A DNA stretch of 40,317 nt. It comes from G963674685 sp964591275. Its GTDB lineage: Bacteria > Lernaellota > Lernaellaia > JACKCT01. This document shows positions 1 through 7,605 of the stretch, one piece after another (position 1 is the stretch's first letter; every line of letters begins with the position of its first letter). Made by a program: the position numbers and the translations under genes. Under the pieces are notes generated by a model, which saw only the letters and a list, made by a program, of their open reading frames with translations, was not told the origin of the DNA and ran no database searches. The stretch spans positions 1 through 40,317 of the forward strand of contig CAZQAE010000046.1 of the NCBI GenBank assembly GCA_964591275.1. The letters are read 5' to 3'.

Positions 1-270
1 AATGTCGTCGTTGAGATCATCATTCGCATCATCATCGTCAACATCGTCATCGGTGCTGTCGTCCCCAACATCGATACAGCACCCCTCGTGGCAAGCCCAT
101 CCTGAGCCAAGAGCAGCAGTACATTCAGCGGTTGTAGCGCAGGTGAAACAGTCATCGTCGGCAGGCGTGCCGCCCGAGTCATCATCGTCGTCTCCGCCAC
201 CGCCGCACGAAATCGAAAAAGAAAGAAGGCAAGCCAAAAGGAAAGTCCAAAACAATACCGACGGTCGCAT
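1..270 (-). CDS. Poly-Asp linker lipoprotein, partial (C-terminus beyond window)
   Basis: The reverse strand encodes 90 residues from an ATG at 268-270 preceded by a good ribosome binding site (GAGGAG, 6 nt upstream). A short hydrophobic signal ends in a lipobox-like SISC, so the mature protein probably starts CGGGGDDDDD and is lipid-anchored. A Gly/Asp linker and a small domain with closely spaced cysteines (CFTC, C, C, GCC) follow, then a second Asp-rich stretch (DDDVDDDD) running off the left edge. This architecture is common among surface lipoproteins of Myxococcota-like bacteria. Function is unknown. The Asp repeats make the other strand look like a Ser-rich reading frame, which is not a gene. 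A related style of protein is encoded at 21287-21676. Confidence 0.75.
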   Translation of the reverse strand, partial: MRPSVLFWTFLLACLLSFSISCGGGGDDDDDSGGTPADDDCFTCATTAECTAALGSGWACHEGCCIDVGDDSTDDDVDDDDANDDLNDDI

Positions 271-701
271 TTTATTCTCCTCATAGATTCGTATGGACGC
301 TAAGTGAACAAACGGTAATTAGCAAGCACATTTGTTAGTGAGCTATTTGCGCTGTAACGGTTTTTCAAGCGTCTTGAAAGTCAACCCAAATTCTGTCACT
401 TCGGCTAAGAGTGAAGCGGAGCTTTAGAAATCCCTTTAATAATTGCGCTGTCGCCCAAATAATTGGCTTCCAACCGGCCTACGTTGAAGGGATTCCTCGA
501 CTCGCAGACTTCGTCAGCATCGCTCGGAATGACAAAGTTGGTGCATTTTCTGGGGTAAAAGACATTCCACGACGCGCGCAAATAGTTCGCCTTTTCCAAA
601 TCCTGAACCCCGAACCCTTCTATGAAAACATCTGTGATTTCAAAGGAACTTATCCTCCATCTGAGAAAATTATTCTGGAGATATATTCGGCTGGAATTAT
701 G
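271..701. other. 431-bp gap without a gene; repeat-like segment
   Basis: No open frame here has a credible start, ribosome site or family resemblance, and no tRNA or rRNA is visible. At about 489-535 lies a segment beginning GGGATTCCTCGACTCG and ending CGCTCGGAATGACAAAG, with ATTCC and GGAAT as inverted ends. From memory this resembles a dispersed intergenic element seen in many environmental genomes, but no second full copy was found in this window. The gap holds the 3' flank of obg and the upstream region of the lipoprotein gene. Confidence 0.4.
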
Positions 702-1727
702 CTACGAAGATTGCGCGTCGGCTTCAGCAATTTTAGCCAACTCCACCTCGATGTGATCCAATAACTCTTTGACGCCGATTCCGTCTTTGGCGCTGACCAG
801 ATGCGGATCGATGCCCTGCCCCGCGCAGTATTTCGCAAATTTTTCAAATTGCTCGCGTGCGCCGGAGACATCCATTTTATTGGCGACAATGATCTGCGGC
901 TTCAGGGCCAGTTGTTCATCATAGGCGCCAAGTTCCTTGTTCATCGTTTCGTAATCGACGACCGGATCACGCCCGTTTTGCAAATCAAGGTCGACCATGT
1001 GAACCAAAAGCCTTGTGCGTTCGATATGGCGCAGGAACTTATGCCCCAATCCCACTCCCAAGTGCGCGCCCTCAATCAGGCCCGGAATGTCCGCGACGAC
1101 AAAACGGCGCTGTGGATCACGATCCACCGTGCCCAGGTTGGGCGACAACGTGGTGAAGGGATAGGCGGCGATCTTGGGTTTAGCCCGTGAGATGACGGCT
1201 ACCATGGTGCTCTTGCCTACGGAAGGGAAGCCAATCAAGCCGACATCGGCGATCAGCTTGAGTTCCAGCCCCAGCCATTTTTCCTCGCCCGGCTTGCCCT
1301 CTTGCGCCTTTTGGGGCGCTCGATTCGTTGACGTCACGAAAGTGGCGTTGCCGCGCCCCCCGTTTCCTCCTCGCGCAGCAATGAACTGATCGCCCTCCAC
1401 CTCAAGATCGGCAAGAATATTTTGCTTGTCCTCGTCGTAAATCACCGTTCCCGGCGGAACATGCACTGTGATGCGATCGGCGTTTGCGCCATGGCGATCC
1501 TTAGAGCTGCCGTTGACGCCGCGTTTTGCGCGGTGATGCTTTCTATGTTTCAGATCGAACAGGTTCATGAATTGACTATCGGCGACAATAATCACATCAC
1601 CGCCTTTTCCTCCGTTGCCGCCGTCAGGTCCGCCGCGTGGGACAAATTTTTCCTTGAGGAAGGACACGCACCCGTTCCCGCCGTCGCCGGACTTCACAAA
1701 TATTTTTACATCATCGATAAAACGCAA
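702..1727 (-). CDS. obg: Obg family GTPase ObgE/CgtA
   Basis: Essential P-loop GTPase that binds the 50S subunit and couples ribosome assembly to growth and stress. The Gly-rich Obg fold (FVKSGDGGNGCVSF, GGNGGKGGDV, RGGNGGRGN) fills residues 1-155. The G domain follows with G1 GFPSVGKST, G3 DIPGLIEGA, G4 NKMD and G5 SAK. At about 341 residues it is a short-form Obg without the long C-terminal extension. An ATG lies at 1739 without a ribosome site. The TTG at 1727 has GGAG five bases upstream and yields the family-typical N-terminus MRFIDDVKIFV, so I prefer it. The gene stands alone on the minus strand, and the upstream region carries a promoter-like pair and an inverted repeat. Confidence 0.95.
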   Translation of the reverse strand: MRFIDDVKIFVKSGDGGNGCVSFLKEKFVPRGGPDGGNGGKGGDVIIVADSQFMNLFDLKHRKHHRAKRGVNGSSKDRHGANADRITVHVPPGTVIYDEDKQNILADLEVEGDQFIAARGGNGGRGNATFVTSTNRAPQKAQEGKPGEEKWLGLELKLIADVGLIGFPSVGKSTMVAVISRAKPKIAAYPFTTLSPNLGTVDRDPQRRFVVADIPGLIEGAHLGVGLGHKFLRHIERTRLLVHMVDLDLQNGRDPVVDYETMNKELGAYDEQLALKPQIIVANKMDVSGAREQFEKFAKYCAGQGIDPHLVSAKDGIGVKELLDHIEVELAKIAEADAQSS

Positions 1728-1755
1728 ACTCACTCCCATCTAAAGGATATTATGC

Positions 1756-1770
1756 TTCAATATCATTGAA
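1756..1770 (-). promoter_or_regulatory. Inverted repeat in obg leader
   Basis: TTCAATATCATTGAA is a perfect 6-3-6 inverted repeat about 30 bases upstream of the preferred obg start. It lies just downstream of the candidate promoter, where an operator or short leader hairpin could act. No known regulator is implied. Confidence 0.3.
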
Positions 1771-1783
1771 CAGCCAAACTGAA

Positions 1784-1812
1784 AATATTCACTGAGGCGG
1801 CGCTTCATTCAA
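1784..1812 (-). promoter_or_regulatory. Candidate sigma70-type promoter of obg
   Basis: Read on the minus strand, TTGAAT (1812-1807) and AATATT (1789-1784) are separated by 17 bases and sit about 57 bases upstream of the obg start. Four of six bases match consensus in each box, so this is a moderate candidate. Confidence 0.35.
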
Positions 1813-1935
1813 AATTGCATTGTCGAAATCGGCTTCCAAGGAAGCTTGGCCTTGATTTCGACTATTGGCAAGAGTAAAGATTTGTTGGGATTTGACAACA
1901 GTCAAGTGTTGAAGTGCTTCTTTTTCTTTTAGATT

Positions 1936-1965
1936 GGATCACAGGCCCACCCTATCGTGGGATCC
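1936..1965. other. Small hairpin in the obg/GT-C intergenic region
   Basis: GGATC (1936-1940) pairs with GATCC (1961-1965), and CCCAC (1946-1950) pairs with GTGGG (1957-1961) around the loop CCTATC. There is no T tract, so it is not a convincing terminator. It may be a leader structure for the gene starting at 2025 or incidental. Confidence 0.25.
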
Positions 1966-2024
1966 CCGCATGACAACGGCTGAAACAAATCCTCTCGTTT
2001 CAAAAATTTCGAACGAACTGGTCG

Positions 2025-3599
2025 ATGACTGATTCAACACAGAAAACAGCTGTTTTTCTCGGCATTTTATTCATTTCAGTTTTGACCGTTTTTGCCTGGG
2101 CATTCGTCGTTTTTCAAAATCGTCCCAATCCTGTTCAATATCCTCAATTCGTCATGTGGGATTCGGTGCACCTTGCTTTGAGCAACGATGGAGTCCACGA
2201 AACCGCCGGCCCTGCCATGGCGGACAGTAATGGCCTAATACGAACAGGGGCATATTTATTGTCACGGTTTGGCCATAGTTACGCCATCCTGACATCAGTT
2301 CAGGTTCCATTTCTTGTCATACTGATTCTTTCTGTCGGGGCCTTGGCCTGGCGGTATGGAGGACTGTTTGCCGTACTGCCCGCGGCTCTTTTTACGTCCC
2401 TATCTCCGATCACAATCGGCCTTTCACAGCAGTTGGACGATTTCTTGCCTATCCAGGCCATGGTTGCCTTTTGTCTGGCTTTATTGGCCTGGTCCGAAAA
2501 GGAAAACCGGGCATGGTTGTCTACACTTTGCATCCCATCATTGTGCATGCTCCCCTGGATATCCTTAATTCCAACAAATGGATTATTGGGGATGGCTGTT
2601 TTTTTTGTCGGCGCCTTGGCAATCCTTGTTTTTCCGGTTGAAGAGAAACGATCGTCTTTCACATGGCGATTTATCGGATTATTTCTTGCTTTCTACTTTG
2701 CCGGGTGGGTTTATTATTCACGCTTTTCTTTTCATTACTTCCAGTACATTCAAAGCGAAGCAGCCCATCTTCCTCAATACCCGAGCATCATCGAAAATCC
2801 GGCTGGATTGCTGGGGTATCCTGTTGCCTGGTTTTTGCTGTTAGCCGGACCCGTTCTTGCTCTGGCATCCTTCGCGGCCATGGCTTTATTTGCGTATAAA
2901 AAGAATTTCAGAGCCATTGTTCCGGCTATGTGTTGGTTATTTATACCTATGATCGCCCTTTCGATCTTGGAAAAACGAAACGCCTATTACCTGTTTTCAG
3001 CATTACCGGCCACCTATGTTTTGGCAGGATTGTGTATTTCAAAGATTCGCCCACGCATTCTTGCAATATGCCTCGCACTGATAATGATTTTCATATTGTC
3101 CTACGAAAGGCTGGATGACCATTTCCATCCACGGAACATGAAACCGATCGGTGAATCAATGGGCTTCCAGACGCCATTGGTAAAAACCTATTATTCTCCA
3201 TTGTCGCCTCAAATTCCTGAAGAGAAAATTCGAGACAGCCTCATCGAAAAATGTGAAGGGCACGGTTTTCAGTTCTTGTTCGTTCATCCATTTGATATGG
3301 ACTGGAAGGCAGTTTTTTATATATGGACGGCAAGGCCCGACCTGTTTGTGAATGAGGAAAACAGAGCGATCCAACCGAAAAAGGGTGCGTGCCGACTGGC
3401 AGTAATTCCAGAAGGGATTCAGAATCCCCATGATCTCGACCAGATTCTAAAGCACTATAAATCTCGTGTTGATGAGAACTGGCCCGGAAATGAGTTGATG
3501 GACGCGAACTATAAAAAATCACAACAACTCATCAAGCATTATGAATATCACTCCATGCATAACAATATGGCGCTATTTTTACCGAAATCCGAAATTTGA
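2025..3599 (+). CDS. Polytopic GT-C-like membrane protein with periplasmic C-terminal region
   Basis: A 524-residue integral membrane protein. About ten hydrophobic segments cover residues 8-365, and a hydrophilic C-terminal part of about 155 residues (from YERLDDHF) is probably extracytoplasmic. The first outer loop holds MWDSVHL, whose Asp sits where GT-C glycosyltransferases keep their catalytic acid. The segment RNAYYLFSALPATY resembles the late-loop motif of ArnT/PMT-type proteins. GT-C enzymes move sugars from polyprenyl-phosphate donors to lipid, protein or glycan acceptors outside the inner membrane; donor and acceptor here are unknown. The ATG start lacks a clear ribosome site. It is convergent with the sulfatase-fold genes and belongs to the same envelope island as two further GT-C-like genes. 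Confidence 0.75.
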   Translation: MTDSTQKTAVFLGILFISVLTVFAWAFVVFQNRPNPVQYPQFVMWDSVHLALSNDGVHETAGPAMADSNGLIRTGAYLLSRFGHSYAILTSVQVPFLVILILSVGALAWRYGGLFAVLPAALFTSLSPITIGLSQQLDDFLPIQAMVAFCLALLAWSEKENRAWLSTLCIPSLCMLPWISLIPTNGLLGMAVFFVGALAILVFPVEEKRSSFTWRFIGLFLAFYFAGWVYYSRFSFHYFQYIQSEAAHLPQYPSIIENPAGLLGYPVAWFLLLAGPVLALASFAAMALFAYKKNFRAIVPAMCWLFIPMIALSILEKRNAYYLFSALPATYVLAGLCISKIRPRILAICLALIMIFILSYERLDDHFHPRNMKPIGESMGFQTPLVKTYYSPLSPQIPEEKIRDSLIEKCEGHGFQFLFVHPFDMDWKAVFYIWTARPDLFVNEENRAIQPKKGACRLAVIPEGIQNPHDLDQILKHYKSRVDENWPGNELMDANYKKSQQLIKHYEYHSMHNNMALFLPKSEI

Positions 3600-3632
3600 T
3601 ACGAAGAAAAAGCAACGGCCCAACAATGAAAT

Positions 3633-3647
3633 CCGAATCATTTTCGG
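3633..3647. terminator. Weak hairpin between convergent genes
   Basis: CCGAA-TCATT-TTCGG forms a 5-bp stem with a 5-base loop in the 72-bp gap between convergent genes. There is no clear T tract on either strand, so a terminator role is tentative. Confidence 0.2.
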
Positions 3648-3671
3648 CAATTCCCTATTATCATCAATAAT

Positions 3672-5591
3672 TCAATCGGCTTTGGCCTTCGATTCTCCGA
3701 AAAGAGGCGTGCATTGATACTCAACATTGCCATCGTCGAATTTGAACATGGAATCTTTGCTGTTTCCGACGCGTTTTTTCACCGGCGAAGAACCATCACT
3801 GAGATACCCCAAAGATTTCAGAGTCTTTTTCATGTCCTCGCTCATCTCTATCTGGTCGCCGATTTCAAATCGCGAAACAACATGACGATTCGTCAGAATT
3901 TCTTCGCAATATATTCTATAGCCCTTGCCTGCCGGAAAAGCCCTTTTCCCGTAAACCTCGCCCGGCATGGCGAAAGGCATGCTCTCCGGGTGTTTGGCCT
4001 CATCGCCAATTTCGACAAGACTGATGTCGCGTTTGTCATCCACCAACAGATCAATGTTCATCGGCGATTCTTCCGGTTCGGACACGAAATGAATGCCGTT
4101 GTTTCCCTCCGACCCAAGGGCGACGAAATTCAATTTGTCTTCCGATTTTTGCAGACCGAACTCCAGGCTGACCATTTCGCGGTTCTTGTCCGTGTCATAA
4201 ATCACGTTATCTTTGTAGGCGTTGATAAAGCTGGCGCGCGTAGTCACATTTCCAATGTACTTCAAAGGCTTGTTTGTTTTTCCGAAGAGAATGGAAAACT
4301 GTTTTCGTTTAATATACAAATCCGTGTTCATCAGTTCCTGGAGCCAGGGATTTTCAAGCTCTGGAGAATCCACCAGGAGATTCTTTTTTTCTCCCGGGTC
4401 ATTTTTGAGGTCGTACAGTTCTCTTCCAATTCGGCGTCCGCTAAGGCGAAATGTCGGGCTGTAGATATATTTCTTTTCATTCTTAATCAGGCATACCCTG
4501 TCCGGTCCCTGGCGGCTGGTCTCGGCGATCAACAATCTGTCGGCAAATCTTTTCGTCGTTTCCGGCGAAACGTTTTCAGCCATAAGCCCCCAAAGGCTTT
4601 GCCCGGCCAGACCGTCAACCGACGGCAATCCCACCATGTCGAGCAAGGTCGGAAAGATGTCGACGATGCTCGCCGGCGAATCCGTCACTTTTGGCCCCGC
4701 CAATTTTTCCGGCCAATATATGATGAGCGGTATGCGAAGCTGCTCGTCGTATAGCGTGAAACCGTGCTCCATCAGGCGATGCTCCATAAACTCCTCGCCA
4801 TGATCAGCGGTCAGCACGATGATCGTGTTTTTCAAATCCAACTTTTTGAGAAACGCCAAGAAGCGTCCGAGAGCGCGATCCACGTTTTCAATCTCGCCGA
4901 GATACAGGGATTTTAAGGCGTCAAGCATAACCGGATTGTTCGCTCCGTACCGCCCGTGCATCACGTCGAGAACATCCTTCGTGTCACCCATAACCGGGAA
5001 ACCTGTTTGCGGAATCCGTTTGGCCCGCAAGGAGGGCGGCGGCGAGTAAGGCGTGTGCGGATCAAAAAAATGAAGAAAGAGGAAAAAAGTCTTTTCATGA
5101 TTCTTCTTAATCCAAGAGACCGCCTGATCCGCGACCACATCCGCCGAGGCATTCTCATGAAGGGCGAAGTCGTCAAATCCTCTTTTAAAACCGAAATCGC
5201 CGGCCACGTAATAGTGCGTGACGATGGCTCCGGTTTTGTACCCCCCCGATCTGAGCCTTTCCGCCAGCATCGGAGCCTCCGCAAAAATTTTTGTACCATC
5301 GTCGATGGCCCGGTGCTGCGTGGAGTGGAGGCCGGTAAAAAGGGATGCGTGCGCGGGAAGGGTCCAGGGAGCGGTCGTTCGGCAATTTGAAAAACGAAGC
5401 CCTTTTTCGGCCAAAACGTCCATCACCGGAGTGGCGCCGCTTGCGTCGCCGTAGGATCCCAAATGATCCGCACGAAGAGTATCGATGGAAATCAGAATAA
5501 TCCTGGGTCGCTGAACATCCGGCTTACAACCGGGCATAAGGCTGATGACCAGGACATAAACAAAGAGCATAATGATTTGATGACGGCGCAT
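3672..5591 (-). CDS. Sulfatase-fold lipoprotein with Thr nucleophile
   Basis: A 639-residue alkaline-phosphatase-superfamily hydrolase or transferase. The signal peptide ends at a lipobox-like LMPGC (C22). Metal-site motifs are visible: IDTLRADHLGSYG (D37), HFFDPH (about 174-179) and TADHGEEF (D263, H264). The nucleophile loop reads APWTLPAHASLFTG. Aligned to the sulfatase signature C/S-x-P-S-R, the Cys/Ser that becomes formylglycine is Thr77. Thr is the nucleophile in phosphoethanolamine and phosphoglycerol transferases of this fold, so a phosphodiester or phosphotransfer role is at least as likely as sulfate removal. About 200 extra C-terminal residues are shared with the next gene, ending in the family-typical KTLKSLGYL. 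Its ATG lies 2 bases after the stop of the upstream paralogue, so the two are co-transcribed. Confidence 0.88.
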   Translation of the reverse strand: MRRHQIIMLFVYVLVISLMPGCKPDVQRPRIILISIDTLRADHLGSYGDASGATPVMDVLAEKGLRFSNCRTTAPWTLPAHASLFTGLHSTQHRAIDDGTKIFAEAPMLAERLRSGGYKTGAIVTHYYVAGDFGFKRGFDDFALHENASADVVADQAVSWIKKNHEKTFFLFLHFFDPHTPYSPPPSLRAKRIPQTGFPVMGDTKDVLDVMHGRYGANNPVMLDALKSLYLGEIENVDRALGRFLAFLKKLDLKNTIIVLTADHGEEFMEHRLMEHGFTLYDEQLRIPLIIYWPEKLAGPKVTDSPASIVDIFPTLLDMVGLPSVDGLAGQSLWGLMAENVSPETTKRFADRLLIAETSRQGPDRVCLIKNEKKYIYSPTFRLSGRRIGRELYDLKNDPGEKKNLLVDSPELENPWLQELMNTDLYIKRKQFSILFGKTNKPLKYIGNVTTRASFINAYKDNVIYDTDKNREMVSLEFGLQKSEDKLNFVALGSEGNNGIHFVSEPEESPMNIDLLVDDKRDISLVEIGDEAKHPESMPFAMPGEVYGKRAFPAGKGYRIYCEEILTNRHVVSRFEIGDQIEMSEDMKKTLKSLGYLSDGSSPVKKRVGNSKDSMFKFDDGNVEYQCTPLFGESKAKAD

Positions 5592-5593
5592 GG

Positions 5594-7498
5594 TTATTGA
5601 ATATTTCCTTCGCTTTGCGTCGGCGCTTTCTCACCCGTGAAATATTTGTTGAAATCCTGCAATTCATCGATTTCCGAAATGTCCATCGATTTTCTCACTC
5701 CCCGCAGAACATCCAGCGTCGGTAAAATGGAGTCTCCCGTTTCATAACCCGCCACCGATGCCTTGCTCGTGAATACCTTTCGAGAAGACACCCAATAGCC
5801 GGTGAGCGGAAATTTTCCCGGTAAGTCGCCATTTTCATTAAGGACAAAAGGAATTTTTTTCGGATTCACTCCCCGGTATCCCAAAGCAATTTTATCGGGA
5901 GCCGGTTTCCCGTTGACAAGCAATGTGGCCTGAACAAGAGCTCCTTCCGGTTCGACGATAAAATGAATTCCGTTTTTGCCCAATTTTCCCGAAGAGGCAA
6001 AGCGGATTTTTCTTTCGCCTCGGACTAAAATGAAATCCTTGGCCAGGACATTTCCCGCCCCGCGTGAAACAAATCTCGTGGAATCTTTAAACACTGTTTC
6101 AAATCGACCCGGCGTGGACAAAATTCCGGAGTAGATTGTCGCGGACCTTGTCCCCGCATAACGAACGGACCACAAATTTCGGCGCTGAAACAAGCCGCTG
6201 TCTTCTAAAATCCTTTGGAAGTCCGCGACCTTTTCCGGCAGATCATTTTTGAGGTCATATCGCTCCAGCGGATCGCTTTTCAAATCATAGAGCCTGGCGC
6301 CCATTTCGCTTCCGTTGATGTTAAAGTCCGGCGACTCAATATATTTCACGGCGTCTTTGATCACGGCCATCTGGTCCGGTCCACGCCTGGTCGTCTCGAT
6401 GAAGATCGCCCTGTCATTGATCGCGGAATCAAGGGCTTCGTCTTTGCCATTTTTCAGAATCGAACGCAAAGACGAACCGTTCAATTTATCGGGAATTTCC
6501 AGGCCGGCAAAGGAAAGAATCGTCGGCATAAGGTCCACGAGACTCACGTAATCATTTATGAGAACGCCTGCGGAAATTTTCCCGGGCCAGGAAAAAATCA
6601 TTGGAATGCGTATCTGCTGCTCATGGAGCGAAAAGCCGTGATTCATCAGGCCATGCTCCATAAATTCCTCGCCGTTGTCGGAAACGATAACGATCATGGT
6701 ATTCCTGTCGAGTCGCTTTTTTTGGAGGAAACGAATGAGTTTTTCCAAAGCGCGGTCAGACCGCTCGATTTCCGCCATATAAAGCGCCTTGACGGCCTCA
6801 AGTGCCTGCGCCGCCTCCGGCGCCGGCCAGTGCTCCATGATGGATAGCATTTCGGCCATCCCGCCTTTCATGGGCCGAACGCCCGGCGGATAGTAGCGGC
6901 TCACGAGATGCGCCGGAGGTCTGTAGGGCGCATGCGTGTCCATAAGGTGGCAGAAAAGAAAGGTAGGATTTTCAGCGTTTGCGTCGAGCCACTGCAAAGC
7001 CCGTTTCACAACCTCCTCCGACGTGGCGCCGACAAGGTGATAGTAGTTGTCGAATCCTCTCCCGAAGCCTCGTTCTTTTCCCAAAAGATGATGGGGGGAA
7101 ATCCCGGCTGTTTTGTATCCACCTTTTTGCATCAGCTCGGGCAGTGTTGCAGACTTGGAGTCAATGACCGTGCTTTCTTCGATCACGCCGTGTTCAGAGG
7201 GATACAAACCCGTCATAAGCGAGGCCACGGCGGGCAACACCCAGGGCGCGGTTGTATAAGCGTTGGTGAAATGCACACCTTTACGTGCAATATTATCCAT
7301 CAAGGAACTGGCTTTCCCTTGACTGCCGTAAACACCCATAAAATCAGGTCGCAAAGAATCCACGCATATCACCAGCACGTTGGGTTTGGCGGGTTTCTTG
7401 TCGCAAGAAGGCAGGACCATAAAAACAACTGCGACCAAGGTTGCTGCAACCACGGACACAATGGCCCAAAAAGGTCTAAAATTTAATAAGTAATTCAA
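5594..7498 (-). CDS. Sulfatase-fold lipoprotein paralogue lacking a nucleophile residue
   Basis: A 634-residue paralogue of the downstream gene, with an N-terminal membrane segment ending in the lipobox-like VLPSC (C32). It keeps ICVDSLRPDFMGVYG (D47), HLMDTH (about 184-189) and VSDNGEEF (D274, N275). The nucleophile loop is APWVLPAVASLMTG, placing Val87 where the sister protein has Thr77 and true sulfatases have Cys or Ser; the following His is also Val. It may therefore be a non-catalytic partner or use another residue. It shares the C-terminal extension. The start is read as TTG at 7498; an internal GTG is possible. It lies 107 bp downstream of the TMTC-like gene on the same strand and 2 bp before the paralogue. 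Confidence 0.85.
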   Translation of the reverse strand: MNYLLNFRPFWAIVSVVAATLVAVVFMVLPSCDKKPAKPNVLVICVDSLRPDFMGVYGSQGKASSLMDNIARKGVHFTNAYTTAPWVLPAVASLMTGLYPSEHGVIEESTVIDSKSATLPELMQKGGYKTAGISPHHLLGKERGFGRGFDNYYHLVGATSEEVVKRALQWLDANAENPTFLFCHLMDTHAPYRPPAHLVSRYYPPGVRPMKGGMAEMLSIMEHWPAPEAAQALEAVKALYMAEIERSDRALEKLIRFLQKKRLDRNTMIVIVSDNGEEFMEHGLMNHGFSLHEQQIRIPMIFSWPGKISAGVLINDYVSLVDLMPTILSFAGLEIPDKLNGSSLRSILKNGKDEALDSAINDRAIFIETTRRGPDQMAVIKDAVKYIESPDFNINGSEMGARLYDLKSDPLERYDLKNDLPEKVADFQRILEDSGLFQRRNLWSVRYAGTRSATIYSGILSTPGRFETVFKDSTRFVSRGAGNVLAKDFILVRGERKIRFASSGKLGKNGIHFIVEPEGALVQATLLVNGKPAPDKIALGYRGVNPKKIPFVLNENGDLPGKFPLTGYWVSSRKVFTSKASVAGYETGDSILPTLDVLRGVRKSMDISEIDELQDFNKYFTGEKAPTQSEGNIQ

Positions 7499-7605
7499 TC
7501 CGCGTTCAACCTAAAAGTCAGTTGTTCACAACCAGAATCGATCATCGCGCGGCAAAGGCAAGAATCTCCGATAAAATCACAACGGCCCCGCTGACAGGAT
7601 TTCAC

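Noticed and set aside
2..286. Ser-rich plus-strand reading frame at the left edge
   Set aside because: It mirrors the Asp codons of the minus-strand lipoprotein, which has a ribosome site, signal peptide and lipobox.
411..764. 117-residue plus-strand reading frame in the obg downstream gap
   Set aside because: No ribosome site or family resemblance, and it runs into the 3' end of obg and across a repeat-like segment.
1892..1920. TTGACA at 1892 as promoter of the gene starting at 2025
   Set aside because: No acceptable -10 box lies 16-18 bases downstream.
3714..4754. 346-residue reading frame antisense to the first sulfatase-fold gene
   Set aside because: It is a frame shadow with no conserved motif; the minus-strand gene accounts for the region.
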